The translations under genes were made by a program, and so were the position numbers. Below, in pieces: positions 47,316 to 59,867 of a stretch of DNA of 64,000 bases (positions are counted from its first letter, which is position 1; every line of letters starts with the position of its first letter). The notes beneath the pieces were generated by a model that was not told where the DNA came from, ran no database searches, and was given only the letters and a program-made list of their open reading frames with translations. The stretch comes from Przewalskia tangutica (lineage: Eukaryota > Streptophyta > Magnoliopsida > Solanales > Solanaceae). The DNA is taken from positions 47,318,924 through 47,382,923 of the forward strand of contig CM056730.1 of the NCBI GenBank assembly GCA_029844215.1, given 5' to 3'.

Positions 47316-50300
47316 TGTTATACCGTATTTCCGCAGTATGACGTGAGCACGAGAAAAGCCGAGCCTTAAAGTAGGCAAGTAGAAAATATTTGTGCACAAC
47401 TACCAAAAGAATCGCTTTTCGACGAAACGCTTTACAAAACTTGCGAAGGAAAATTCGCTATGTCATTTATTATTTTTGCGTATTTTTCGAGAGACGAAAC
47501 ATTTTGGACCAACGGAGGGTGACATGTGTCACCTCATATCGACGCCTTCGGGCGCAAGTGGACGAAATGGAGTCATGGGTTAGGTAGGATATTTGTGATA
47601 GTTGGTGTGGTAGATGGATAAGGTACACATGGATGAATCCTCACCCTACACTTGCCTACCACTTGGCTTGATCTTGGCCATTGGTTGGCCTATACATACC
47701 CCCCCCCCCTTAGTGGATGAACTTCTTCATCCTAAAATAGTTTCTAAGTCTTGAAATCTCCCTTCCCTCTTAGCTAGGTTTTCGTCCAAGCCTTGGTGAG
47801 GCTTTAGCCTAAACCCCCCCCCCCCCCCTCTCTTGAGTGGCCATTGGCCGAGACACACCCCCCCCTTTGCCTAGTTGTCTCGTAAAATACTACCCCCCTC
47901 TTGGTAGAAATACTCTCCAAGTATTGTTACTATTCCAAAATACCTTGGCCCAAATACCTTGTAGTATTCCAAGGTTACACTTATACGAAAAGCCCAGAAA
48001 TACTATTATACTTCCCTTCTGTCACAAAAACGAAACCCTAAGGAAAAATCTCCATAGTTGGTTGGAATATTAAGAAGAAGTTGCGTAGAACTTCTAAGGG
48101 TTGTTTGGAGCGGGTTGGAGCACCCGGAGTAGGAGCTAAACGTTGCTCAGGATCGACATTAAACTTGGATAATTTTGGGCTTACCGAGGTAAATAATCCT
48201 ATCCTTCTATTGTAATTGGAAATTACATACTGTAGTTGTATAGAAATGAATATAAGATTCATAAAAGATATTTGAACTGTAATAGAAGGATATTACAGAT
48301 AAGACTTGAACTGAAATCGCATCAGTAGAATATTAGTGTAGAAGTTGATAGACTTGTATAACCCTTATAGGTTGATTGATCTGCGAGTAGCATGTACTAC
48401 TTGAAAGGTGGACGAGGCTAGCCGGGTTATAGCCGTGGAGCGTTTTGCTAATAGTCGATAATCGTCGCGAGGTATGTGATCCTTCCTATCCTCTTGAGCA
48501 TGATATTTTAAAAGAATATATATATAGTACGGCAGACGTATGTGTGTTAACTGAACGTAGTTGTACGGCAATGTCTTTTGACTTAAGCCTGAATAATAAG
48601 AATCTGGAAGTATTTTAAAGGAATATATATATAGTACGGTAGACGTACGTGTGTTAACTGAATGTAGTTTTACGGCAATGTCTTTTGACTTAAGCCTGAA
48701 TAATAAGAATCTGGAAGTATTTTAAAGGAATATATATATAGTACGGTAGACGTACGTGTGTTAACTGAATGTAGTTTTACGGCAATGTCTTTTGACTTAA
48801 GCCTGAATAATAAGAATCTTGAAGTATTTCAAAAGATTCAAGAAACCTTTTTGAAAGAAGAGTAATGCTTGGTTTTAAAAGCTTAAGAGTTATACTAGCT
48901 TTATGGGAAGTTAGGTATAACGACTTAAGAGAGATAAAAAGAATGGTTTATTAATTTAGAAGTTAAGAGACTTGATCTTAAAAGATAAGAGACTTGACTT
49001 AATTGAATTAATATGAATTTTGTTAATAAGTGTGAAACCTCATTCGTGAGTAATGAGTACTTGGATTTTAAAATGGGATAATGTTTTACTGATTTCGGAA
49101 ATCAGAATAAGTATCGAACAAACCACTGCAGCGCTAATAAAAGGAAATGTATTGAATAATTAAGTATTATTAAAACCAGTAGAAACCTCCATCTGCATAG
49201 AAGCTAAGATGAGACAAAATGATATTACATTTCCTAGATCATGGCTGCTTTAATAAAATTGTTATAAACAAGAATAATCTACTCACATATAAGGCATATG
49301 TTTCTCAAATCGTTTTAAAGGAGAATTATATCATTAAGTGATTAAAACTATGAACTACGAAACCTTTCGAAAATGAGAAACTTGAGCATTTGAAATTAGG
49401 CAAACTTGAACGTTTGGAAAATAATGTTGTTAATTGATTTTACAAAAGGAAGTGTTTTGGTTTACTTAAAAAGATAGTCACTCTATTTTAATACTACGGG
49501 TATTGTGTGACTTTTGTGAAAGAAACGGATCTTTTAAAGAGTTAATGTATGAAGTACTTTGGGGATAAAACCCCGAAATTGTTAACATAAAGTAGAAAGT
49601 ACCTTGCGTGAATAACTTGATTGTGTTGGTTTGTGATAGCCGTGTAATACTTTCTTGTTGATTTGATAAGTAAACATGTTAGAATGCTACGTGTGTTAGT
49701 ATCTGGTGATGTTTGTGTAAAGGGTTTCTTGTTGTGCTTATGTTGTTTAACGATAAGTCGTTATGTTATTATATCACATACCCTCGACTTGTTATACCGA
49801 GGGCTTGCCACCCTGATGCGGGTCTATACGGCCTATGCGGTCTATGTGACTATGCGAGCGGTATGCTCAGGATTGATCATTCGGATGTTTATCCCGACGC
49901 GGGATGCCTATGCGCGTCTGTGTGACTACGCGGTCTATTGAGACTATGCGGGCTGCGGGAGTCCGGGAGGGTACCGGTTAGCTACCCCGTCGCGAGGAAT
50001 ACCTCACGCGGTGCGTGTGTGACCTATGCGGCCGCGAAGTCGAGATTAGGCACGCAGAATGATACTATGGGCGATCGCCTTGCTTCGATCATTAGCGGCC
50101 TAGAAAAGACCATTCATGATATTTGTTTCACTCTTGCTTATGTTGTGGGCGTGAGACCCATAGTTATAATTAGTGATGACTTTGAGGCGTGAGTCACGAC
50201 TTGACATGATCGCTTATTTATTGTGAATCGTAGTTTGGTTATCATACATGTCTCGCTTTATATAGACTACTATGATTTCATTTACGATTTTCGATTCACA

Positions 50301-50702
50301 TACTTGGTACATGTTATCGACCTCTTCGCCGCGTTCATGCCGCTAGAAGTACACGATGCCGATCCTCGCTCTTAGGATCACAGCGTTTTGGGAAGCTCCG
50401 TTTCTCCGAGGCTTATCGATGTACGATCCTCGCCGTTGTAGGTATTTATATTCAGGGCATGGCGGCCCCCCCGCCATCGTTGTTATCATTCTTAAGTGCA
50501 GTAATCTGTTGTGGCGAGTTGTAAAAAGGGATGTAACTGTTCTAGTTGTTATTTATATATGCCGAAAGGCAAGTTTTCCCATATGAACTGTTTCATATTT
50601 CATACTATGTCATGTATTGTTTTATATTCCGCTGATTACTCTGATGTTGTATCACTAGGGTGCCCGGGGTAAGGCACTACCACGCCCGGTTCGGTCGTGA
50701 CA
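47316..50702 (+). mobile_element. LTR6, complete, plus strand, end of the plus-strand block
   Basis: It runs from TGTTATACC (47316) to TGACA (50702), 3387 bp. From 48222 it is nearly identical to 38491-40998, including the three 107-bp units. TATA is altered to TATACATA (47691-47698). A 15-C run is at 47814-47828. The palindrome TGTAATTGGAAATTACA is at 48211-48227. The variable slot is at about 49800-50050. Its end abuts gag in the opposite orientation, so it is the right boundary of an insertion. Confidence 0.88.
48512..48831 (+). repeat. 107-bp tandem repeat, 3 copies
   Basis: Anchors are at 48526, 48633 and 48740. It is the same array as 38781-39100 with only a few base differences. Confidence 0.93.
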
Positions 50703-50858
50703 ATCTCGCCAATAATCGCCATCTCCTTGTAACCCATCTCCTCTCGCTCCAGCCGCGGATCGAGGCTCAGCATCGTGGTCTCGCAGAGACCGCCGCATTC
50801 TACTCGCAGCCTCCTCACGCTTTGCCTCTTCAGGCCTCGATTGCCTCGCGTGAGGCAT
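50703..50858 (-). pseudogene. gag N-terminal fragment
   Basis: The minus-strand start at 50858-50856 gives MPHARQSRPEEAKREEAASR and an open frame of about 52 codons up to the LTR6 boundary. Its frame then runs into LTR6 sequence. It is the best preserved gag N-terminus in the window, and the rest has been displaced by the plus-strand block. Confidence 0.8.
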
Positions 50859-51047
50859 AAGCGCATAAAAGAATACGTCAGAAGGAGTCCAACTTTCAAC
50901 ACAGCTCTAAGGCACGATCTCAGAGTGAGAAGAATAGAAATCAATCCTAGATATCCTGAAGCCTCCTGATTATAGATGTGGTGCACAACACACCGATAAT
51001 CAAGACTCTACTAGACACGGTCTGTAGACACTTTCCGAGGATTAACT

Positions 51048-51059
51048 GCTCTGATACCA
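51048..51059 (-). other. Primer-binding site for initiator tRNA-Met, minus strand
   Basis: GCTCTGATACCA, the exact complement of the plus-strand PBS, lies 4 bp from the LTR end at 51064. The stretch 50859-51047 is the leader between PBS and gag. Confidence 0.92.
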
Positions 51060-51063
51060 CTTT

Positions 51064-52900
51064 TGTCACGACCCGACCTCGGGCCCGTGACTGGTGCTTA
51101 CCCCGGGCACCCTAGTGATACAACATCAGAGAAAATCAGCGGAAATAAAAACTTAAGCATATGAAAAGAAACAGGCTAACCAAAACGGTCACCTTTCTGT
51201 ATATAAACATAAAACCCAACTTATATCCTTTACAAACCCAAATTTCACAACAAGATTACTGCACTCTAAGAATTTAACGACAACTATGACGGGACAGGGC
51301 CCCGCCATACCCCTCAATATACAAGCACCTACAATGACAGGGGACTATACCAAAAGATAAGCCTCCGGAGAAACGGAGCTTCCCAAACGCTGAACTACGA
51401 TCCTAAGAGCGAGGATCAACAACTGGTGTACCTCTACCTGCGGCATGAACGCAGCCCCCCGAAGGAGGTCAGTACGACAGGTCCCAAGTATGAAATCAAA
51501 ATATCAGAAATGAAATCATAACAGTCTATACAAAACAGGAGACATGTATGATAACCAAACTACAATTCACAACATAAAAGTAGTCATGTCAAGTCAGGTA
51601 CTCACGCCCTCAAAGTCATCCCTCATGCCCGTGGAACTCCTTTCTCACTGCCGGCAGTCTAGGTATAAATCATATGATATGTATAACATGTCTCGGCCCA
51701 TCCCATGGGACTCGAGGTGGAATCGGGTGGAATACATGTCTCGGCCCATTCCATGGGACTCGAGGAAAAATCGGGTGGAATACATATCTCGGCCCATCCC
51801 ATGGGACTCGAGGAAAAATCGGGTGGAATACATGTCTCGGCCCATCCCATGGGACTCGAGGAAAAATCGGGTGGAATACATGTCTCGGCCCATCCCATGG
51901 GACTCGAGGAAAAATCGTCCATAACTTTTAAACCCTCTTTTAAGACAGATTAAGACAATACCATGCCTTCATTTTAAACCAACACACTTTCCCTTATTAA
52001 AGTCAGGTAACAACATTCTTTTCCAAAAGTTCAAGTTGCATAATTTCAAATACTCAAGTCTCTTATTTTCGAAAGATTTCATAGTTCATAGTCTTAATCA
52101 CTTTATAACGTACTCTTTTTTTTTTACACAATTTGAGTAACATATGCATATGTGTGAGTAGGTTATTCTTGTTTATAACAATATTATTAAAGCAGCCATG
52201 ATCTAGGAAATGTAATACAATTTTGTCTTATCTTAGCTTCTATGCAGATGGAGGTTTCTACTGGTTTTAATATAATTAATTATTTGTCAATACATTTTCC
52301 TTTATTAACGCTGCAGTGGTTTGTTCGATACTTATTCTCATTTCCGAAATCAGTAAAACATTACTCTTTAAAAGCCAAGTACTCATTACTCACGAATGAG
52401 GTTTCACAACTTTTTAACAAAATTCAAGTCCTTAACATTTCATAAAACGTCCTTTATAAGTTAAGTCTCTTAACTTCTAAAATCAATAAACCATTCTTTT
52501 ACCTACATAAAGTCTCATAACTAACTTCCCATAAAGCTATTATAACACCTTATGTTTTAAACCAACCAAAACTCGTTTAGCACACGTACGTCTACCGTAC
52601 TACATAGTTCACAAATATCATGCTAGAAAAGATAGGAAGAGGTTCACATACCTCGCGACGATTATCGACAATTAGCAAAACGCTCCAAAGTACTCTAACA
52701 TTGCTCGCCTTTTCCACCCTTCAAGTAGAATACGCTACTCGTAGCACTTCAACCTAAAAAGGCCACAAAACGTCTATCAACCTCTAGATCTCTTCGTAGA
52801 ATAATTCTAGATACAAGATTCCTTATTCTACGGAAAATTCAAGACTCTCCCCGCATGACCACATAAATCTCCTCTCTAACGAGGCTGCTACTAAACTAAC
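51064..52900 (-). mobile_element. LTR fragment, minus strand
   Basis: It starts with TGTCACG (51064) and resembles the other LTRs through the conserved end block. It carries a private 48-bp minisatellite at 51688-51930 and stops at 52900, where a new LTR terminus begins. The promoter end is missing. The junction follows AACGAGGCTGC, as in the tandem units that come next. Confidence 0.85.
51688..51930 (-). repeat. 48-bp minisatellite, 5 copies
   Basis: ATGTCTCGG (once ATATCTCGG) recurs at 51688, 51736, 51784, 51832 and 51880, an exact 48-bp period. Units are nearly identical, so the array is young. Because 48 is a multiple of three, several frames stay open on both strands, which explains five overlapping ORFs. 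None has a known domain. Confidence 0.93.
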
Positions 52901-55234
52901 TATCACGACCGAATCCGGCCGTGGATCGTGCCTTACCCCGGCACCTAGTGACACAACATCGAGAAAATCGGAAAATAAAACATAAGCCATGAAACCAGAG
53001 ATATAAATAAATAAGCGAAGCAACCAAAACAGCTTTTCAAGATATACATAAAACCGAACAGTTTAATCTTTTACAACCCCGCCACAACAAGATTACATGC
53101 ACTTAAGATTTACAACAACTATGACGGACGGGGCCCGCCATACCACGAATGTACAAGAACCTACAACTCGGGAACACATACCAAAAGATAAGCCTCGGAG
53201 AAACGGAGCTTCCTAATACGAACCGTGATCCTAAGAGCGAGGATCCACGATCGATGTACTTACTGCTGCAGATGAACGCAACCCCGGGCGAGGTCAGTAC
53301 AACAGGTACCAAGTATGTGAAACTGTAAAAAATACTGTAAATGAAATCATAGTAGTCTATATAAAACAGTAGACATATATGATAACCAAACTATAGTACA
53401 TAATATGTAAGCAGTCACGTCAAGTCAGGGACTCACACCCTCAAAGTCATCACTCAAATATAACTATGGGTCTCATGCCCGCAACATCAATCATGCCCGT
53501 GGAACACCTTCCTCACTGCCGGCAGTCTACGATAACCACACCAAGGAGTACACATGAACACCAGGTCCCACCTGTGTCCTAAAAACCGTACGGGGCAAGT
53601 ACGAAGGCTAACTACCAGATACCAAAGCCGCATCATCAAGTGACCAGGGCAAGTACGAAATCCAACTACCAGATACCAAAGCCGTACCAACAAATCTATA
53701 TAACCATACCACGAAGCTGACCCAGGGCAAGTACGAAAGCCAACTACCAGATACCACCTGCGCCACGTAGCTGGCCGGGGCAAGTACGAAGACTAACTAC
53801 CAGATACCAAGCCGGAATCACGAGACTTCGTCACAAAACTGAACGGGGCAAGTACTAAGGCTAACTACCAGATACCAATCCGAATCAGCCACGACCTCGG
53901 GGCAAGTACGAGAGCCAACTACCAGATACCAAGCCGAATCAAGAAACCTCGCGAGAGCTAGTCCATGGAATAATAATCACGCGTGCATCGCGAATGCTCC
54001 ACACGCCAGACGCCCAAGTAAGATCATAACAAATCAGCCGGCCCTCCATCGAGAGACGCGGTGGTATAGGAATACAATACTAGCACGACAAGGCTATCAC
54101 ACGCAAACATAGGCAAGTTACACACAACTCAAGGTACTTTCATTTTATGCCAAAGTCCAGGTTTTAACCCCAAAGTACTACGTACGTTAAATTCTTTTTA
54201 AAAGATTCATTTCTTTTACAAAGGTCACCCGATGCCCGTATTATAAAAATAGAGTGACTAACATTTTAAGTAAACCAAAACAACTTCCATACTTTCCTTT
54301 TTAAACCAAATTAAGACAATACTATGCCTTCTTTTAGACCAAAACACTTCGCCTTTTCAAGTCAAGTTACCATTTTAAAACTAAGGATGACACCATTCTT
54401 TTGTTTTCATAAAGTCGTTATAACTAACTTCCCATAAAGTTGTTATAACACTTTATGTTTTAAACCAATTTAAGACAAAACCATGTCTTTCTTTTAAACC
54501 AAAACTCTTCAACTCCTCAAGTCTCTTTTCTTTTAGAAATCAAGTTCCTTACTTTGGAAATTTAAGAAAATTAATGCTTGTTTATAATGATTCTTATTAA
54601 AGCAGTCATGATCTAGGAAATGTAATACAATTTTGTCTTATCTTAGCTTCTATGCAGATGGAGGTTTCTACTGGTTTTAATAGTAATTAATTAGTCAATA
54701 CATTTTCCTTTATTAACGCTGCAGTGGTTTGTTCGATACTTATTCTCATTTCCGAAATCAATATAATATTATTCCTTTTAAAACCCAAGTACCCATTTCT
54801 CATAAAAGCGGTTTCACAACTGTTTAACACAAACCAAGTCCTCAATATTTCATAACAAGTCACTTAACTTTGGAATCAAGTCAAGGACAAAAAGGAAAAT
54901 CAACTTCCTTAAACACACGTGCGTCTACCGCACTAAATATATTTCACAAATATCATGCTAGAAAGGATAGGAAGAGGTTCACATACCTCGCGACGATTAT
55001 CGACAATTAGCAAAACGCTCCAAAGTACTCTAACATTGCTCGCCTTTTCCACCCTTCAAGTAGAATACGCTACTCGTAGCACTTCAACCTAAAAGGCCAC
55101 AAAACGTCTATCAACCTCTAGATCTCTTCGTAGAATAATTCTAGATACAAGATTCCTTATTCTACGGAAAATTCGCAAAGACTCTCCCGCAACCACATAA
55201 ATCTCCTCTCTAACGAGGCTGCATTAAACCAAGC
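52901..55234 (-). repeat. LTR-derived macrosatellite, unit 1
   Basis: This 2334-bp unit starts with a diverged LTR terminus (TATCACGACC) and ends just after AACGAGGCTGCATTAAACCA. It corresponds to about 3464-5733 of the complete LTR, so it has the LTR 3' part, slot repeats and hairpin but not the TATA/G-box part. Slot repeats have GGCAAGTAC anchors at 53594, 53648, 53726, 53779, 53847 and 53901. Confidence 0.9.
53585..53955 (-). repeat. Slot minisatellite in unit 1, 53-78 bp, 6 copies
   Basis: The unit contains GGCAAGTACGA and AACTACCAGATACCA. Spacing alternates between about 54 and 68-78 bp, which suggests a two-part higher unit. Equivalent arrays are at about 55920-56260, 58228-58565 and 60546-60885. 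It is unrelated to the slot repeats of the other LTRs. The ORFs at 53487-53783, 56045-56335 and 58404-58742 are repeat sequence. Confidence 0.88.
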
Positions 55235-57550
55235 TGTCACGACTAACTGCCCGTGATCGTGCCTTACCCCGGCACCCTAGTGACACAACATCGAGAAAAT
55301 CAGCGAAAATAAAACATAAGCCATGAAACCAGAGATATAAATAAATAAGCGAAGCAACCAAAACGATTGCCTTAAGATATACATAAAACCCAACAGTTTA
55401 ATCCTTTTACAACCCCGCCACAACAAGATTACATGCACTTAAGATTTACAACAACTATGACGGACAGGGCCCGCCATACCACGAATGTACAAGAACCTAC
55501 AACTCGTGGAACACATACCAAAAGATAAGCCTCAGAGAAACGGAGCTTCCCAATACGTCAACCGTGATCCTAAGGCGAGGATCCACGGCCGATGTACCTC
55601 TACTGCGGCATGAACGCAGCCCCGGGCGAGGTCGATAACAGTACCAAGTATGTGAAATCAGAAAAATATCAGAAATGAAATCATAGTAGTCTATATAAAG
55701 CAAGAGACATATATGATAACCAAACTATAGTACATAATATGTAGCGATACGCCAAGTCGTGGACTCACACCTCAAAGTCATCACTCAAATATAACTATGG
55801 GTCTCATGCCCGCAACATCAATCATGCCCGTGGAACACCTTCCTCACTGCCGGCAGTCTACGATAACCACACCAAGGAGTACACATGAACACCAGGTCCC
55901 ACCTGTGTCCTAAAAACCGTACGGGGCAAGTACGAAGGCTAACTACCAGATACCAAAGCCGCATCATCAAGTGACCAGGGCAAGTACGAAATCCAACTAC
56001 CAGATACCAAAGCCGTACCAACAAATCTATATAACCATACCACGGTGACCAGGCAAGACGAAAGCCAACTACGGATACCACCGCGCCACGAGTCGGGTCG
56101 GCAAGTAGGAAGACTAACTACGGATACTCGGAATCACGAGACTTCGTCACAAAACAGAACGGGGCAAGTACTAAGGCTAACTACCAGATACCAATCCGAA
56201 TCAGCCACGACCTCGGGGCAAGTACGAGAGCCAACTACCAGATACCAAGCCGAATCGGAAACCTCGTGGAGAGCTAGTCCATGGAATAATAATCAAGCGT
56301 GCGCGGAATGCTCACATCGCCAGACGCCCAAGTAAGATCATAACAAATCAGCCAGCCCTCCATCGAGACGCGGTGGTATAGGAATACAATACTAGCACGA
56401 CAAGGCTATCACACGCAAACATAGGCAAGTTACACACAACTCAAGGTACTTTCATTTTATGCCAAAGTCCAGGTTTTAACCCCAAAGTACTACGTACGTT
56501 AAATTCTTTTTAAAAGATTCATTTCTTTTACAAAGGTCACCCGATGCCCGTATTATAAAAATAGAGTGACTAACATTTTAAGTAAACCAAAACAACTTCC
56601 ATACTTTCCTTTTTAAACCAAATTAAGACAATACTATGCCTTCTTTTTAGACCAAAACACTTCTCCTTTTAAAGTCAAGTTACCATTTTAAAACTAATGA
56701 TGAAACCATTCTTTTGTTTCATAAAGTCGTTATAACTAACTTCCCATAAAGCTGTTATAACACTTTATGTTTTAAACCAATTTAAGACAAAACCATGTCT
56801 TTCTTTTAAACCAAAACTCTTCAACTCCTCAAGTCTCTTTTCTTTTAGAAATCAAGTTCCTTACTTTGGAAATTTAAGAAAATTAATGCTTGTTTATAAT
56901 GATTCTTATTAAAGCAGTCATGATCTAGGAAATGTAATACAATTTTGTCTTATCATAGCTTCTATGCAGATGGAGGTTTCTACTGGTTTTAATAGTAATT
57001 AATTAGTCAATACATTTTCCTTTATTAACGCTGCAGTGGTTTGTTCGATACTTATTCTCATTTCCGAAATCAATATAATATTATTCCTTTTAAAACCCAA
57101 GTACCCATTTCTCATAAAAGCGGTTTCACAATTGTTTAACACAAACCAAGTCCTCAATATTTCATAACAAGTCACTTAACTTTGGAATCAAGTCAAGGAC
57201 AAAAAAGGAAAATCAACTTCCTTTAAACACACGTGCGTCTACCGCACTAAATATATTTCACAAATATCATGCTAGAAAGGATAGGAAGAGGTTCACATAC
57301 CTCGCAACGACATTATCGACAATTAGCAAAACGCTCCAAAGTACTCTAACATTGCTCGCCTTTTTCCACCCTTCAAGTAGAATACGCTACTCGTAGCACT
57401 TCAACCTAAAAAGGCCACAAAACGTCTATCAACCTCTAGATCTCTTCAGAGAATAATTCTAGATACAAGATTCCTTATTCTACGGAAAATTCGGCGACCT
57501 CCCCGCAACCACATAAATCTCCTCTCTAACGAGGCTCACATTAAACCAAT
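55235..57550 (-). repeat. LTR-derived macrosatellite, unit 2
   Basis: This 2316-bp unit has the same limits as unit 1. Much of it, such as 55800-56040 and 56400-57300, is nearly identical to unit 1, with scattered small losses at CAG/CTG and CCG/CGG sites. Confidence 0.9.
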
Positions 57551-59867
57551 CGTCACGACCGAATCGGCCCGTGGATCGTGCCTTACCGGGCACCCTAGTG
57601 ACACAACATCGAGAAAATCGCGGAAAATAAAACATAAGCCATGAAACCAGAGATATAAATAAATAAGCGAGCAACCAAAACAGTTGCCTTGATATACATA
57701 AAACCCGAACGCTTTAATCCTTTTACAACCCCGCCTACAACAAGATTACTGCACTTAAGATTTACAACAACTATGACGGATAGGGCCCGCCATACCACGA
57801 ATGTACAAGAACCTACAACTCAGGGAACACATACCAAAAGATAAGCCTCGAGAAACGGAGCTTCCTAATCTGCCAACCGTGATCCTAAGAGCGAGGATCC
57901 ACGATCACGTACTTACTTGCGGATGAACGCAGCCCGGGCGAGGTCGATAACAGTACCAAGTATGTGAAATCAGAAAAATATCAGAAATGAAATCATACTA
58001 GTCTATATAAAACAGGAGACATGTATGATAACCAAACTACAGTTCACAATATAAAAACAGTCACGTCAAGTCAGGGACTCACACCCTCAAAGTCATCACT
58101 CAAATATAACTATGGGTCTCATGCCCGCAACATCAATCATGCCCGTGGAACACCTTCCTCACCGCCAGCTCTACGATAACCACACCAAGGAGTACATGAA
58201 CACGTGTCCCACTGTGTCCTAAAACCGTGACGGCAAGTACGAAGGCTAACTACCAGATACCAAAGCCGCATCATCAAGTGACCAGGGCAAGTACGAAATC
58301 CAACTACCAGATACCAAAGTCGTACCAACAAATCTATATAACCATACCACGAAGGCGACCTGCAGGCACGAAAGCCAACTACGGATACCACCGCGCCACG
58401 TAGTTGGCGGGCAAGAGAAGACTAACTACGGATACGGCGGAATCACGAGACTTCGTCACAAAACTGAACGGGGCAAGTACTAAGGCTAACTACCAGATAC
58501 CAATCCGAATCAGCCACGACCTCGGGGCAAGTACGAGAGCCAACTACCAGATACCAAGCCGAATCAGTAAAACCTCATGGAGAGCTAGTCCATGGAATAA
58601 TAATCACGTGTTGCACGCGGAATGCTCCACACCGCGCAGACGCCCAAGTAAGATCATAACAAATCAGCCGGCCCTCCATCGAGAGACGCGGTGGTATAGG
58701 AATACAATACTAGCACGACAAGGCTATCACACGCAAACATAGGCAAGTTACACACAACTCAAGGTACTTTCATTTTATGCCAAAGTCCAGGTTTTAACCC
58801 CAAAGTACTACGTACGTTAAATTCTTTTTAAAAGATTCATTTCTTTTACAAAGGTCACCCGATGCCCGTATTATAAAAATAGAGTGACTAACATTTTAAG
58901 TAAACCAAAACAACTTCCATACTTTCCTTTTTAAACCAAATTAAGACAATACTATGCCTTCTTTTTAGACCAAAACACTTCTCCTTTTAAAGTCAAGTTA
59001 CCATTTTAAAACTAATGATGAAACCATTCTTTTGTTTCATAAAGTCGTTATAACTAACTTCCCATAAAGCTGTTATAACACTTTATGTTTTAAACCAATT
59101 TAAGACAAAACCATGTCTTTCTTTTAAACCAAAACTCTTCAACTCCTCAAGTCTCTTTTCTTTTAGAAATCAAGTTCCTTACTTTGGAAATTTAAGAAAA
59201 TTAATGCTTGTTTATAATGATTCTTATTAAAGCAGTCATGATCTAGGAAATGTAATACAATTTTGTCTTATCATAGCTTCTATGCAGATGGAGGTTTCTA
59301 CTGGTTTTAATAGTAATTAATTAGTCAATACATTTTCCTTTATTAACGCTGCAGTGGTTTGTTCGATACTTATTCTCATTTCCGAAATCAATATAATATT
59401 ATTCCTTTTAAAACCCAAGTACCCATTTCTCATAAAAGCGGTTTCACAACTGTTTAACACAAACCAAGTCCTCAATATTTCATAACAAGTCACTTAACTT
59501 TGGAATCAAGTCAAGGACAAAAAAGGAAAATCAACTTCCTTTAAACACACGTGCGTCTACCGCACTAAATATATTTCACAAATATCATGCTAGAAAGGAT
59601 AGGAAGAGGTTCACATACCTCGCAACGATTATCGACAATTAGCAAAACGCTCCAAAGTACTCTAACATTGCTCGCCTTTTCCACCCTTCAAGTAGAATAC
59701 GCTACTCGTAGCACTTCAACCTAAAAAGGCCACAAAACGTCTATCAACCTCTAGATCTCTTCGTAGAATAATTCTAGATACAAGATTCCTTATTCTACGG
59801 AAAATTCGGCAAAGACCTCCCCGCAACCACATAAATCTCCTCTCTAACGAGGCTCGCATTAAACCAA
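57551..59867 (-). repeat. LTR-derived macrosatellite, unit 3
   Basis: This 2317-bp unit has the same limits and internal order. The slot repeats are at about 58228-58565. The end junction reads AACGAGGCTCGCATTAAACC, a small variant of the unit 1 junction. Confidence 0.9.

Noticed and set aside
51544..51953. Five overlapping ORFs of 82-126 codons as a repeat-protein gene
   Set aside because: They arise from a 48-bp repeat without stops in several frames on both strands; no domain, start context or neighbouring gene supports coding.
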